Of a stretch of DNA of 64,000 nucleotides, positions 1-10,026 are shown piece by piece (position 1 is the first letter of the stretch; each line of letters begins with the position of its first letter). Both the position numbers and the translations under genes were made by a program. Source of the DNA: Mycobacterium stomatepiae (GTDB lineage Bacteria; Actinomycetota; Actinomycetes; Mycobacteriales; Mycobacteriaceae). The stretch spans positions 682,001 to 746,000 of the forward strand of contig NZ_AP022587.1 in the NCBI RefSeq assembly GCF_010731715.1, read 5' to 3'. A model generated the notes under the pieces. The model was given only the letters and a program-made list of their open reading frames with translations. It ran no database searches and was not told the DNA's origin.

Positions 1-280
1 CGTCGCCTATGATGCGCAGCGCGGACAGGTCGACGCGGATCCGCTGGTCGCCGATTACGTTGACATCGTCGGTGAACGCGATGCCCGTTTGGTCGATGGC
101 GAAGGCGTGCCACGACGGGCTGGCACCCAGTCCCGGATCGGCGAATGTACTGAGGTGCCGGATCGGCACCGTCTTGGCCAACATGAGGCCGGCGGGATTC
201 ACGACGGTGCCGATGACCGTGTCGACGCCCCCGGCTTCCAGTTGGGCGATCGTCGCCGCGGGCAGCGGCGCGGGTCTCAT
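1..280 (-). CDS. glnA3: Glutamine synthetase-like enzyme GlnA3, N-terminal part
   Basis: Only the first 93 codons lie in the window; the gene runs off the left edge. The translation contains a GTVVNPAGLMLAKTVPIR segment, then GLGASPSWH and VDLSALRIIGD, which matches the N-terminal beta-grasp domain of mycobacterial GlnA3 (Rv1878). This family resembles type I glutamine synthetase, but characterised actinobacterial GlnA3 proteins ligate glutamate to polyamines rather than to ammonia. The ATG at 278-280 lies 19 nt past the stop of the AhpD-like gene, so the two are probably co-transcribed. The catalytic C-terminal domain is outside the window, so activity cannot be judged. Substrate is inferred from the family. 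Confidence 0.85.
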   Translation of the reverse strand, partial: MRPAPLPAATIAQLEAGGVDTVIGTVVNPAGLMLAKTVPIRHLSTFADPGLGASPSWHAFAIDQTGIAFTDDVNVIGDQRIRVDLSALRIIGD

Positions 281-299
281 GGCGGCGTGCGCGCGGCGG

Positions 300-794
300 T
301 TACGCCCGGCTGGGCAGGGTCAGCATGCAGGTCTGGCCGATGTCGAGGGTCCGCAACATTCGTCCCATGCCGACCCACAGCGCGCAGGACATGGCGAGGT
401 CGGCGAGTAACTCTTCGGAGAAGTGCTCGTTGGCCCGGCTCCAGAAGTCTTCGTCGTCGCGCAACTTGGTGTGCTCGGTGCCGAACCGGTGCGCGAACTC
501 GGCCGCCAGCCGCTCCTGCTCACTGAATCCGGGCCAGGTGCGCCACTCCAACGCGTGCTCGTAGAGCTCTTCGTCGACGCCCGAGGCCGGCCCGTCGGCG
601 TCGCGGGTGTTCATGCACACGGTGCATTCGTTGTCGTGGGCGATCACGGCGCGGGCGATCTCGCGGGTGCGCATCGGCAGCCGGTTCTTGGTGTACACAG
701 CCTGGCTGAAGTTGGCGATCGCGCCGCCGAGATCCGGAGACTTGGCGGCCCAGCTGTAGATGTCGTCGTCAGCGAACGTTCCGATTCGGCTCAT
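300..794 (-). CDS. Carboxymuconolactone decarboxylase/AhpD-like protein
   Basis: Protein of 164 aa from the ATG at 792-794. An upstream in-frame ATG at 833 would add 13 residues that do not look like family sequence. A CTVCMNTRD stretch near residue 49 gives the CxxC motif of the AhpD/carboxymuconolactone decarboxylase fold, whose helical subunits use the cysteine pair for thiol redox or peroxide chemistry. It precedes glnA3 by 19 nt in the same direction, so it may form a two-gene unit with the polyamine-type ligase. The substrate is unknown. The canonical AhpD is encoded separately at 7700-8236, so this is a paralogue rather than the AhpC partner. Confidence 0.75.
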   Translation of the reverse strand: MSRIGTFADDDIYSWAAKSPDLGGAIANFSQAVYTKNRLPMRTREIARAVIAHDNECTVCMNTRDADGPASGVDEELYEHALEWRTWPGFSEQERLAAEFAHRFGTEHTKLRDDEDFWSRANEHFSEELLADLAMSCALWVGMGRMLRTLDIGQTCMLTLPSRA

Positions 795-836
795 GGCGTG
801 ATGGTACGCCCGAGGTCCCGATTTTTGGAACACGTT

Positions 837-2951
<2,115 letters not shown>

Positions 2952-2980
2952 CTAACGGGTACCCAGGCTGACGGGAGGAA

Positions 2981-3469
2981 CTACGCGATAGAGCCCGGCG
3001 GGCGCGAGACACATTGCGCCAGGTACAGCGGCTCGCCCAGCTTGTCCATCAGCTGCAGCTGCGTCTCGAGATAGTCGACGTGGTTTTCCTCGTCGGCGAT
3101 GATCTTCTCGAGCAAGAACGCGCTGGTGCTGTCTTCCTTCGCGCGGCACATGATGACGCCGGGCTTCAGCCGGGCCAATACTTCGTACTCGATGGCCAGA
3201 TCCGCCTCGAACTGCTCGCGCAGTGTCTGACCGATCCGCAACGAGAACAGGCGCTGATAGTTCGGCAGGCCGTCCAGCAGCAAGATGCGGTCGGTGATCG
3301 CCTCGGCGTGGCGCATCTCGTCGAAGGACTCCGAGCGGGTGTGCTCGGCCACTTCGGTGAAGCCCCAGTTCTCTTGCATTTTCGAGTGCAAGAAGTACTG
3401 GTTGATCGCGGTGAGCTCACTGGTCAATTGCTCGTTGAGTAGACGCAGAACGTCCGCATCCCCTTGCAT
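2981..3469 (-). CDS. bfrA: Bacterioferritin BfrA
   Basis: Protein of 162 aa that assembles into a 24-subunit haem-containing iron-storage shell and oxidises Fe(II) at a di-iron centre. All ferroxidase ligands are visible: Glu18, Glu51, His54, Glu94, Glu127 and His130. Met52 is the haem ligand expected at the subunit interface. The start is the ATG at 3467-3469, preceded by a GAGGAG Shine-Dalgarno at 3475-3480; an upstream in-frame start at 3562 adds 31 unrelated residues. It diverges from a bacterioferritin-associated ferredoxin across tandem IdeR boxes. This fits iron-activated expression, as known for bfrA in M. tuberculosis. The leader may also pair with the sRNA encoded near 42.2 kb. Confidence 0.96.
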   Translation of the reverse strand: MQGDADVLRLLNEQLTSELTAINQYFLHSKMQENWGFTEVAEHTRSESFDEMRHAEAITDRILLLDGLPNYQRLFSLRIGQTLREQFEADLAIEYEVLARLKPGVIMCRAKEDSTSAFLLEKIIADEENHVDYLETQLQLMDKLGEPLYLAQCVSRPPGSIA

Positions 3470-3629
3470 GATCACTCCTCCGGTGTCAGGACTCTGATGT
3501 TCCAGCGCGGCAGGTGCGCTGGGCTGGCGCGCGCCATGCCGGCCGTAGCAGCACTGTGCCACGCAGATTGGAATAGTTCCAGCAAGGTATGGCTGCGCTC
3601 ACTAGCCGAAATAGCGATTCGTGGCGTAG

Positions 3630-3667
3630 TTAGGTTCGTCTAACCTACTTAGGTTAGACTCCCTTTA
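3630..3667. promoter_or_regulatory. Tandem IdeR iron boxes between bfrA and bfd
   Basis: Two adjacent 19-bp elements resemble the IdeR consensus (TTAGGTTAGGCTAACCTAA). Box 1 at 3630-3648 reads TTAGGTTCGTCTAACCTAC. Box 2 at 3649-3667 begins TTAGGTTAGACT and is weaker in its right half. Together they create an almost perfect dyad at 3639-3658. They lie about 160 bp upstream of bfrA and 45 bp upstream of the divergent ferredoxin gene, so iron-loaded IdeR could act on both. In M. tuberculosis tandem boxes upstream of bfrA mediate activation; a repressing role on the ferredoxin side is inferred from position. Confidence 0.85.
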
Positions 3668-3711
3668 TGTAAGGCCCGTTCGGGCTGGTCCGACCTGCGA
3701 AGGGTGTGTTG

Positions 3712-3909
3712 ATGTACGTCTGCCTATGCGTTGGCGTCACCAACCACGCCGTGGCCGAGTGCGTCGCACGCGGTGCATCCACCTGCAAAGAAGTGGCCTC
3801 GGCGTGCGGCGCGGGCGGTGACTGCGGGCGCTGCCGGCGCACCGTGCGCGCCATCATCGAGGCATCCCAAAAACACGAGACCGAGCTCCAGCCCGCGGCA
3901 TCGCTCTAG
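3712..3909 (+). CDS. bfd: Bacterioferritin-associated ferredoxin (BFD)
   Basis: A 65-aa [2Fe-2S] protein. Cys4 and Cys6 (VCLCVGVT) with Cys38 and Cys41 (CGRC) give the CxC...CxxC cluster ligation typical of Bfd. In other bacteria Bfd docks on bacterioferritin and passes electrons to the haem so that stored iron is released. The ATG at 3712 is preferred over a GTG two codons upstream because it fits the GAAGGG ribosome-binding sequence and the family N-terminus. It is transcribed divergently from bfrA behind the IdeR boxes, giving a compact store/release pair. I do not recall an annotated gene at the equivalent place in M. tuberculosis. Confidence 0.9.
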   Translation: MYVCLCVGVTNHAVAECVARGASTCKEVASACGAGGDCGRCRRTVRAIIEASQKHETELQPAASL

Positions 3910-3948
3910 CCGCGCCGAGCTTCGTCGATTCCGTTTGCGCTCAGGGCT

Positions 3949-4704
3949 TTAACTCTTCCGCTCCGCGAACGAGGCCAGGGCAGCGGCGTTGGCGTGTGCG
4001 CCCATCAGCTCGGCGAAGTGGGCATTCTCTCGCGCGGTCGCGGCCACGATGCCGGGCCGGATCGGTTCTGTCATCGTGTGTTTGACCGCCATCAGGCTCG
4101 AAACCGGCCGGGAGGCAAGGACTTCGGCATGCCGACGGGTTTCGGGCAGCAGCTCTTCCGGCTCACAGACCCGCCACACCAGACCCATCCGCAGGGCCTC
4201 CTGCGCGTCGACCCATTCCGAGGACATCAACAACCACGCGGCGCTCTGGCGACCCACCAACTGCGGCAGCAGGTAGGACGATGCCGCCTCGGGGGCCACG
4301 CCGAGGCTGGTGAACGGGCATTTCAGCCGCGCTGTCGACGACATGAATGCCAGGTCGGCATAGCCGAGGATGGTGGCACCGATTCCCACGCCGACGCCGT
4401 TCACGGCGCAGATCAGTGGTTTGGGAAACGCGCTCAGCGCATCGATCAGGCCGGGGAATCCGTGTTTGCCAGGAGTGAACTCGGGGTCCGTGATGCGCGC
4501 CTGCATCTCGGCGAGATCGGTGCCGGCGGAAAAGCCGCGCCCGGTCCCGGTCAAGACGACGACCGCGACCTCAGGATCGTCGGCGGCGGCCAACAGGGCC
4601 TCGGCGGTGGCGTCGTACAGCGCTTCGTTGAAAGCGTTGAGCGCCTCGGGCCGGTTCAGCGTCAGGGTGCGCACCCGGTTGGTGTCATCGATCAGCAGCG
4701 TCAC
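3949..4704 (-). CDS. Enoyl-CoA hydratase/isomerase family protein
   Basis: Protein of 251 aa with the crotonase fold. LNRPEALNAFNEAL lies near residue 17, the first oxyanion-hole segment GRGFSAGTDLAEM near 55, and the second, AVNGVGVGIGATI, near 100. The usual second catalytic glutamate region reads APEAASSYLLP, as in enoyl-CoA delta-isomerase-like members, so it may be an isomerase rather than a hydratase. It converges on bfd, with stops 39 bp apart, and lies 37 bp downstream of the PPOX-type gene in the same direction. Its exact acyl-CoA substrate is unknown; a role in fatty-acid or sterol side-chain beta-oxidation is a family-level guess. Confidence 0.85.
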   Translation of the reverse strand: MTLLIDDTNRVRTLTLNRPEALNAFNEALYDATAEALLAAADDPEVAVVVLTGTGRGFSAGTDLAEMQARITDPEFTPGKHGFPGLIDALSAFPKPLICAVNGVGVGIGATILGYADLAFMSSTARLKCPFTSLGVAPEAASSYLLPQLVGRQSAAWLLMSSEWVDAQEALRMGLVWRVCEPEELLPETRRHAEVLASRPVSSLMAVKHTMTEPIRPGIVAATARENAHFAELMGAHANAAALASFAERKS

Positions 4705-4741
4705 CGCTGCAGCCTAACCTCGCGACCCTGCCGGTCCGAGT

Positions 4742-5185
4742 TCACCCGTTGCTATAGACACGGGTGGGTGCGATCAGCACGACGGCGCGACGTTCCAACG
4801 CCATCATCCGGTCGTACTCGTCCCAGTCCTCGTGAGTCCCGCCGGCGGCGGTGAAGACCTCGCGAAGCAGCAGCCGCAATTGGTCGGCGCCGGCAAGCCA
4901 CGGCTGCGAGTCGTCGGGCCCCACCAGCTCCGCGCGTCCTTCGACGGTCGCCCACTGCCAGCCGTTGCGGTACGTTACGGCCAGTTGCGGTCGCTCGCGG
5001 AGATTGGCCAGTTTGACTTTGCCGTAGGTGGTGAAGCCGAGGACCGGTTCACCGGTCTGCGGGTGCGGTAGCAGACCGACGTTGACCAGCGACGCCTGCA
5101 CGGTTCCGTCGGCGCGAACGGTCGAGATCACCGCTAATCCGCTTTCCTCCGCCGCCAGCGCCACAGCGTCTTTGAGTGTGGCCAT
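4742..5185 (-). CDS. PPOX-class flavin/F420-dependent protein (Rv1875 type)
   Basis: Protein of 147 aa, the same length as M. tuberculosis Rv1875. The split beta-barrel pattern ISTVRADGTVQASLVNVG ... VLGFTTYGKVKLANLRERPQLAVTYR is that of the pyridoxamine 5'-phosphate oxidase-like superfamily, which binds FMN or deazaflavin F420. The ATG at 5183-5185 is chosen over an upstream in-frame ATG at 5284 because the added 33 residues overlap the preceding gene and lack family features. It lies 10 bp downstream of the Rv1874-type gene in the same direction, so the two are probably one transcript. The physiological substrate is unknown. Confidence 0.85.
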   Translation of the reverse strand: MATLKDAVALAAEESGLAVISTVRADGTVQASLVNVGLLPHPQTGEPVLGFTTYGKVKLANLRERPQLAVTYRNGWQWATVEGRAELVGPDDSQPWLAGADQLRLLLREVFTAAGGTHEDWDEYDRMMALERRAVVLIAPTRVYSNG

Positions 5186-5195
5186 CTCGTTCCCC

Positions 5196-5897
5196 TTACG
5201 TACGAAACGGTGTCCTGAACACGTAGCGACTCGTTGCCACCGAGTCGATGTTCTCGTTGGCGCCGAACGCAGCAGTGCTGGCAACCATCCGGCCCAGGCG
5301 GTCCTTCAGGTCGTCATCGTCGGTGGCACCGAAAAATGCGTGCAAATCGGCTATCGCCTCCGCGGGGAACAACTCCTCGACGATCCCCGAGATTCCCGGG
5401 GCGTCCGCAGTCAGTGCCCGCACCACCCAGTTCTGGGTGTAGCCAAACGTCGACTGGGTTTCGATCGCCACGGATGTCTGGTGTAGCTGCCATCGGTCCA
5501 GCCAGAACGCCTGCTCCATCTCGGCCGGTCTACGCAGCAATACGACGTTCGCGAACCCGATTGTGCGACAACCGGGTTCGATATCCGGACCGGGCAGCGG
5601 AGTCGATTCGGTCACCAGGTAGGCGGACAGCTGCTCACATTCCGCGGCGAGCAGCTCCAACGCGGCGGTCATTTGTTCGCCATAGCACTGCTGGGTCCAC
5701 ATGCTCACCACGGCGGCGACGGGCGGGTCCAGGACCGTCATCGTCATCAGCGAGTTGCGCACCGCGGCATCCCGGACGTTGACTGCCAACCCGGGCAGGC
5801 CCAGGCCTAACAGGGCGTCCGCGACCGGACCCCGCTGGCGGGCACACCATTCGTCGTTCGAGTCGGCGCGCCGCAGCACCGCGATCACCTTTTCCAT
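5196..5897 (-). CDS. Conserved hypothetical protein (Rv1874 type)
   Basis: Protein of 233 aa, close to the 228 aa of Rv1874, and conserved in mycobacteria. No catalytic motif is evident. The pattern MEKVIAVLRR ... RQRGPVADALLGLGLPGLAVNVRDAAV is compatible with a duplicated dimeric alpha/beta barrel of the EthD/antibiotic-biosynthesis-monooxygenase type, but that is a fold guess. No signal peptide or membrane segment is seen. It is immediately followed by the PPOX-type gene. In M. tuberculosis the next gene is Rv1873; here the oxyR-ahpCD-GH13 block lies between them. Confidence 0.8.
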   Translation of the reverse strand: MEKVIAVLRRADSNDEWCARQRGPVADALLGLGLPGLAVNVRDAAVRNSLMTMTVLDPPVAAVVSMWTQQCYGEQMTAALELLAAECEQLSAYLVTESTPLPGPDIEPGCRTIGFANVVLLRRPAEMEQAFWLDRWQLHQTSVAIETQSTFGYTQNWVVRALTADAPGISGIVEELFPAEAIADLHAFFGATDDDDLKDRLGRMVASTAAFGANENIDSVATSRYVFRTPFRT

Positions 5898-6059
5898 AGG
5901 CAGAACCTACAGGCGGCGCCGCCGCGCGATGCAGTAGTCGCTCCCGGAACGAACTATCGTGATTTCCGTTGACGATGCCCGGCGAATGCGTTGGCCGACG
6001 AGAGCAATCCCAGCTGTCGACGCCCTGACGGACGTGCCGGCCGCCATCGCCGAGTGACG

Positions 6060-6995
6060 CTATTTCACCAACCGCACCTGCTGTTCGCTGCCGATCGACT
6101 CCCCGATGATCGCGGCCAGTCGCCGATAGGATTCGTCGCGGCCGCTCGACGAGCGGAACACCAGGCCGATTCGCCGGCCCGGGCGCGGGGTCGCAAACTG
6201 GGCGAGCCCGAGCCGGCTTCGCGCGGCCTCGACGGGCGCGGCGCTCTGCGGGATCAGGGTCACTCCCAGGCCGCCGGTCACGCATTGCACCGCCGTCGCC
6301 AGTGAAGCGGCTCGAGTATCGGCGAGTTCGGCTCGCACACCGGCCTTTTGGCACACGTCGAGAGCTTGATCCCGGAGGCAGTGGCCTTCGTCCAGCAGCA
6401 GCAGCGGCAAGTCGGCCAATGCCGCGGTGGGCACCCGGCGTTTGCCCGACAGGGGGTGTGCGGGCGGTACCGCGAGCAGAAAGTCCTCCTCGTAGATCGG
6501 GACCTCGGTGATCCCGCTGGTGCCGTCGGGCAGTGCGATCAGCGCCGCGTCCAGCGACCCCTCGCGCAGCGCCGCCAACAGCCGTTCGGTTTGGTCCTCG
6601 ATGACCCGCAGCGTCAGCGTGGGCAAGCGACTGGCGCGACCGGCCAGCACCGTGGGCAGGACGTAGGGCGCGACCGTGGGGATCATGCCCAGCCGCAGGG
6701 TGCCCTGCAGCGGATCCGAGGTGCCCCCCGCCGCCGCGGTGAAAGCCTCCGCCGCCTCGACCACGGCTTGGGCCAACGGCAGCAGCTGCGTGCCTTCCGG
6801 TGTCAAGCGGACACGCCGCGTCGAGCGCTCGACGAGGTGGGTGCCCAGGCCCGTTTCGAGGGCGGAGAGCGACTGCGAGAGAGTCGATTGACTGACCCCG
6901 AGAGCCTTTGCGGCACTTCCGAAATGGTGCTTCTCGGCGACCGCGGCGAATGCCCGCAGCCCGGCCAGGGTCGGTTGAAAAGTCTTATCGGTCAT
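6060..6995 (-). CDS. oxyR: Peroxide-sensing LysR-type regulator OxyR
   Basis: An intact 311-aa LysR-family activator. Residues 8-67 hold the winged helix-turn-helix ([20 protein letters not shown]). The C-terminal sensor domain contains Cys206 and Cys215 in [12 protein letters not shown], the nine-residue spacing of the redox-active pair of E. coli OxyR. The start is the ATG at 6993-6995, which lies inside the putative OxyR operator; a further in-frame ATG at 7064 is less likely. It is divergent from ahpC. In M. tuberculosis oxyR is inactivated by several lesions, so an intact copy places this organism outside that complex and predicts inducible AhpC. Confidence 0.95.
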   Translation of the reverse strand: MTDKTFQPTLAGLRAFAAVAEKHHFGSAAKALGVSQSTLSQSLSALETGLGTHLVERSTRRVRLTPEGTQLLPLAQAVVEAAEAFTAAAGGTSDPLQGTLRLGMIPTVAPYVLPTVLAGRASRLPTLTLRVIEDQTERLLAALREGSLDAALIALPDGTSGITEVPIYEEDFLLAVPPAHPLSGKRRVPTAALADLPLLLLDEGHCLRDQALDVCQKAGVRAELADTRAASLATAVQCVTGGLGVTLIPQSAAPVEAARSRLGLAQFATPRPGRRIGLVFRSSSGRDESYRRLAAIIGESIGSEQQVRLVK

Positions 6996-7022
6996 GCCTA
7001 TAAGTATAGTGTGATATATCAC
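6984..7022. promoter_or_regulatory. OxyR operator region between oxyR and ahpC
   Basis: Positions 6984-7004 hold an imperfect inverted repeat, CTTATCGGT-CAT-GCCTATAAG. It closely matches the mycobacterial oxyR-ahpC repeat I recall as CTTATCGGC-N3-GCCGATAAG, and it overlaps the oxyR start codon. A second, perfect palindrome GTGATATATCAC lies at 7011-7022 and contains T-N11-A type spacing. Both are within 115 bp of ahpC, consistent with OxyR repressing its own gene and activating ahpC under peroxide stress. The role of each element is inferred. Confidence 0.8.
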
Positions 7023-7097
7023 CTTTACTTCAGGCACCGCGTGCGGCAACATGGTGAGGGGCACTTAAACTTGACTAAATCTAGATAAGGAGCGGAT

Positions 7098-7685
7098 ATG
7101 ACACTGCTAACGATCGGCGACCAGTTCCCCGCTTACGCGCTCACCGGGCTGATCGGTGGCGACCTGTCGAAGGTCGACGCTCAGCAGCCCGAGGACTACT
7201 TCAAAACCTTCTCCAGCGATGACCACGAGGGCAAGTGGCGAATCGTGTTCTTCTGGCCGAAGGACTTCACCTTCGTGTGCCCGACCGAGATCGCCGCGTT
7301 CGGCAAGCTGAACGACGAGTTCGAGGATCGCGACGCGCAGGTGCTCGGCGTCTCGGTGGACAGCGAGTTCGTGCACTTCCAGTGGCGGGCCCAGCACGAG
7401 GACCTCAAGAAGCTGCCGTTCCCGATGCTCTCGGACATCAAGCGTGAACTTGCCCTGGCTACCGGGGTGCTCAACGCCGACGGCGTCGCGGACCGCGTGA
7501 CCTTCATCGTCGACCCCAACAACGAGATCCAATTCGTCTCGGCGACCGCGGGTTCCGTGGGGCGTAACGTCGACGAGGTGCTGCGGGTGCTGGATGCTCT
7601 GCAATCCGACGAGCTGTGTGCCTGCAACTGGCGCAAGGGCGACCCGACCCTGAACGCCGGCGAGCTGCTCAAGGCTTCGGCGTAG
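7098..7685 (+). CDS. ahpC: Alkyl hydroperoxide reductase subunit C (peroxiredoxin)
   Basis: A 195-aa two-cysteine peroxiredoxin that reduces hydrogen peroxide, alkyl peroxides and peroxynitrite. The peroxidatic Cys61 lies in [13 protein letters not shown]. Cys174 and Cys176 (ELCACNW) form the three-cysteine arrangement known from mycobacterial AhpC. An AAGGAG ribosome-binding site sits 7-12 nt before the ATG at 7098. ahpD follows after 14 nt, so they form one operon, and oxyR is divergent. This is the cytosolic thiol peroxidase arm recharged through AhpD. Confidence 0.97.
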   Translation: MTLLTIGDQFPAYALTGLIGGDLSKVDAQQPEDYFKTFSSDDHEGKWRIVFFWPKDFTFVCPTEIAAFGKLNDEFEDRDAQVLGVSVDSEFVHFQWRAQHEDLKKLPFPMLSDIKRELALATGVLNADGVADRVTFIVDPNNEIQFVSATAGSVGRNVDEVLRVLDALQSDELCACNWRKGDPTLNAGELLKASA

Positions 7686-7699
7686 CCAGAGGAGGCGAA

Positions 7700-8236
7700 A
7701 TGACCATCGAGAATCTGAAGGAAGCGCTGCCGGAGTACGCCAAGGATCTGAAGCTCAACCTGGGCTCGATCGCCCGCAGCACCGTGTTGAACGACGAGCA
7801 GCTCTGGGGCACGTTGTTGGCAAGTGCCGCGGCGACGCGAAACACCCAGGTGCTGGCCGAGATTGGCGCCGAAGCGGCGGACAACCTCTCTGCCGAGGCG
7901 TACCAGGCGGCGCTGGGAGCCGCGTCGATCATGGGGATGAACAACGTGTTCTACCGTGGCCGCGGCTTCCTGGAGGGCAAGTACGACGACCTGCGGGCCG
8001 GCCTGCGGATGAACATCATCGGCAACCCGGGTGTGGACAAGGCGAATTTCGAGCTGTGGTCCTTCGCCGTGTCGTCGATCAACGGGTGTTCGCACTGCGT
8101 CGTCGCGCATGAGCACACCCTGCGCGAGGCCGGTGTTGATCGCGAAGCGATCCTGGAAGCCCTGAAGGCGGCCGCGATCGTTTCCGGGGTGGCACAGGCG
8201 ATCACCGCCGCCGAGACGCTGGCGAGTGTCGGCTGA
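7700..8236 (+). CDS. ahpD: Alkyl hydroperoxide reductase AhpD
   Basis: Protein of 178 aa, helical, carrying the active-site motif [12 protein letters not shown] with Cys130, Cys133 and His137, plus Glu118. In M. tuberculosis AhpD uses this CxxC to reduce oxidised AhpC, receiving electrons through lipoylated SucB and Lpd. The ATG at 7700 is preceded by GAGGAGGC and gives the standard length; an in-frame start at 7616 would overlap ahpC. It is the second gene of the ahpCD operon. No lesions are seen. Confidence 0.96.
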   Translation: MTIENLKEALPEYAKDLKLNLGSIARSTVLNDEQLWGTLLASAAATRNTQVLAEIGAEAADNLSAEAYQAALGAASIMGMNNVFYRGRGFLEGKYDDLRAGLRMNIIGNPGVDKANFELWSFAVSSINGCSHCVVAHEHTLREAGVDREAILEALKAAAIVSGVAQAITAAETLASVG

Positions 8237-8260
8237 TCGCCGCTTGCTGACGACTCGCCT

Positions 8261-9574
8261 ATGACGCCAACCTGGGTCTCACATGCGATCTGGTGGCAGG
8301 TCTATCCCTTGGGTTTCGTGGGAGCATTTCCCACGCCCGAGGGATCGGCCCCGCCGGGTCCGGGAGAACACCGGCTGCGGCGCCTCGCCGAATGGTTCGA
8401 CCACGCTATCGAGCTGGGGGCATCCGGAATCGCGCTGGGGCCGATCTTCGCCTCGCGCACACACGGATACGACACCACCGACCATTTCCGGATCGACCCC
8501 CGCCTCGGTGACGACGACGATTTCGACTACCTGATCGCGCAGGCCCGAGCCCGCGGCCTGCGGGTCTTAGTCGACGGTGTCTTCAACCATGTCGGGACGG
8601 ACTTCGGCCGCTACTGCGACGCGACACGCGACGACGGGGCCGCGCACTGGTTTCGTGGCCGTTCGGGGCGATTTCACACCTTCGAGGGGCATTCCGAACT
8701 CATTACCCTCAACCACGACAATCCGGACGTCGTCGACTACGTCGTCGATGTGATGGCGCACTGGTTGCAACGCGGCGCGGATGGCTGGCGTCTGGACGCG
8801 GCTTACGCAGTGCCGCAACAATTCTGGGCTACCGCTTTGCCAAGAGTGCGTGAACGGCATCCCGACGCCTGGTTCGTCGGCGAACTCATCCATGGCGACT
8901 ACGCGGCGATCGTCGAGCAGGCTACGTTCGACTCGGCCACTCAATACGAGCTGTGGAAGGCGATCTGGAGCAGCCTCAACGACGGCAACTTCTTCGAGCT
9001 TGACTGGGCACTGCAGCGGCACAACACCTTCCTGGCCAGCTTCGCACCGTTGACGTTCATCGGCAATCACGACGTCACGCGCATCGCCAGCCGCCTGGAA
9101 AACACCGATCATCTGCCGCTCGCGCTGGTGTTGTTGCTGACGATCGGCGGGGTGCCCAGCGTCTACGGCGGCGACGAATTCGGATTTCGCGCCGTCAAAG
9201 AGGAACGGTACGGCGGCGACGACGCGGTTCGCCCGGAATTCGCCTCTCCCCCATTGTCTTTGGACGACTTCGGCGCCGAGATATGGCGACTGCACCAGTT
9301 CCTGGTTGGACTGCGTCGTCGCCATCCCTGGCTGCATGCGGCCACGACCACCGCGCTGCGGCTCACCAATCGGCACTACGTCTACGAGACGCGTAGCGGC
9401 GACGACGCACTGTTGGTCACCTTGAACGTCGACAACGAGCCGCTGCGGCTGGTGCTTTCGGAGCTGGGCGCGGCGCGCGCCGAGGTGCTCGCCGGATCCT
9501 CCGCGCCGCCCAGCGACGTCGTCGGCGAGCTGACCGTCGAGCCGCATGGCTGGCGAATCCTGCGGCCCGCCTAG
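8261..9574 (+). CDS. GH13 alpha-amylase family glycosidase
   Basis: Protein of 437 aa with a (beta/alpha)8 alpha-amylase barrel starting near residue 10 (WWQVYPLGF). GH13 motifs are visible: DGVFNHVG (region I, about 107), GWRLDAAY with the nucleophile Asp (region II, about 177), FVGELIHG with the acid/base Glu (region III, about 207) and FIGNHDVTRI with the transition-state-stabilising Asp (region IV, about 268). A small beta-sandwich ends the protein. There is no signal peptide, so it acts in the cytosol, probably on glycogen- or maltooligosaccharide-like alpha-glucans. It lies 24 nt after ahpD on the same strand and overlaps the stop of the convergent DUF1810 gene by 4 nt. Substrate specificity cannot be told. 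Confidence 0.88.
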   Translation: MTPTWVSHAIWWQVYPLGFVGAFPTPEGSAPPGPGEHRLRRLAEWFDHAIELGASGIALGPIFASRTHGYDTTDHFRIDPRLGDDDDFDYLIAQARARGLRVLVDGVFNHVGTDFGRYCDATRDDGAAHWFRGRSGRFHTFEGHSELITLNHDNPDVVDYVVDVMAHWLQRGADGWRLDAAYAVPQQFWATALPRVRERHPDAWFVGELIHGDYAAIVEQATFDSATQYELWKAIWSSLNDGNFFELDWALQRHNTFLASFAPLTFIGNHDVTRIASRLENTDHLPLALVLLLTIGGVPSVYGGDEFGFRAVKEERYGGDDAVRPEFASPPLSLDDFGAEIWRLHQFLVGLRRRHPWLHAATTTALRLTNRHYVYETRSGDDALLVTLNVDNEPLRLVLSELGAARAEVLAGSSAPPSDVVGELTVEPHGWRILRPA

Positions 9575-10008
9575 TCGTGGAGCTGGGCCAGCGTCAGCTC
9601 GTCCCGCTTGCCGTCGTAGTAATTCTCGAGCAGCGTGGTGAAGTCTTGCCCGCCGTCGTCGGCGGCGAGGGCGAACAGCGTCATCGACGAACGCAGCTTG
9701 AGATCATCCGGTGAGCCGAAGATCTCCGCGATCGAGCGGCCCTGCACCCGATTGACCAGTTGAGTGCACTCGTGCAGCCGCGGCCCGAGCAGCTCATGCC
9801 GCAGATATGCGCGGGCCTCCTGCAGCGACGAGATGCCGTAGTGCACTGCCGTCGGACTGCTGCCCAGGCCTCGTAGCTGCGAGAATATGTACCACATCCA
9901 GTGACCGCGTTTTCGTCCGCCGCGCAACTCCTCGACAACGGACCCGTAGACCGGGGCCTGCGCGACAACGAAGCGTGTCAGATCGAAGGGATCGTCTGCG
10001 GAGTCCAT
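9571..10008 (-). CDS. DUF1810 family protein (Rv1873 type)
   Basis: Protein of 145 aa, the length of M. tuberculosis Rv1873. DUF1810 hallmarks are [10 protein letters not shown] at the start, [19 protein letters not shown] near residue 31, and [10 protein letters not shown] near 110. The fold is a small all-alpha protein of unknown function, and its calpastatin-like name in some databases has no functional basis. The ATG at 10006-10008 lies 18 nt from the divergent lldD2 start, so promoters for both genes must overlap or lie inside coding sequence. Its 3' end overlaps the convergent GH13 gene by 4 nt. Confidence 0.9.
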   Translation of the reverse strand: MDSADDPFDLTRFVVAQAPVYGSVVEELRGGRKRGHWMWYIFSQLRGLGSSPTAVHYGISSLQEARAYLRHELLGPRLHECTQLVNRVQGRSIAEIFGSPDDLKLRSSMTLFALAADDGGQDFTTLLENYYDGKRDELTLAQLHD

Positions 10009-10026
10009 ATGACTACGGTGACATAC

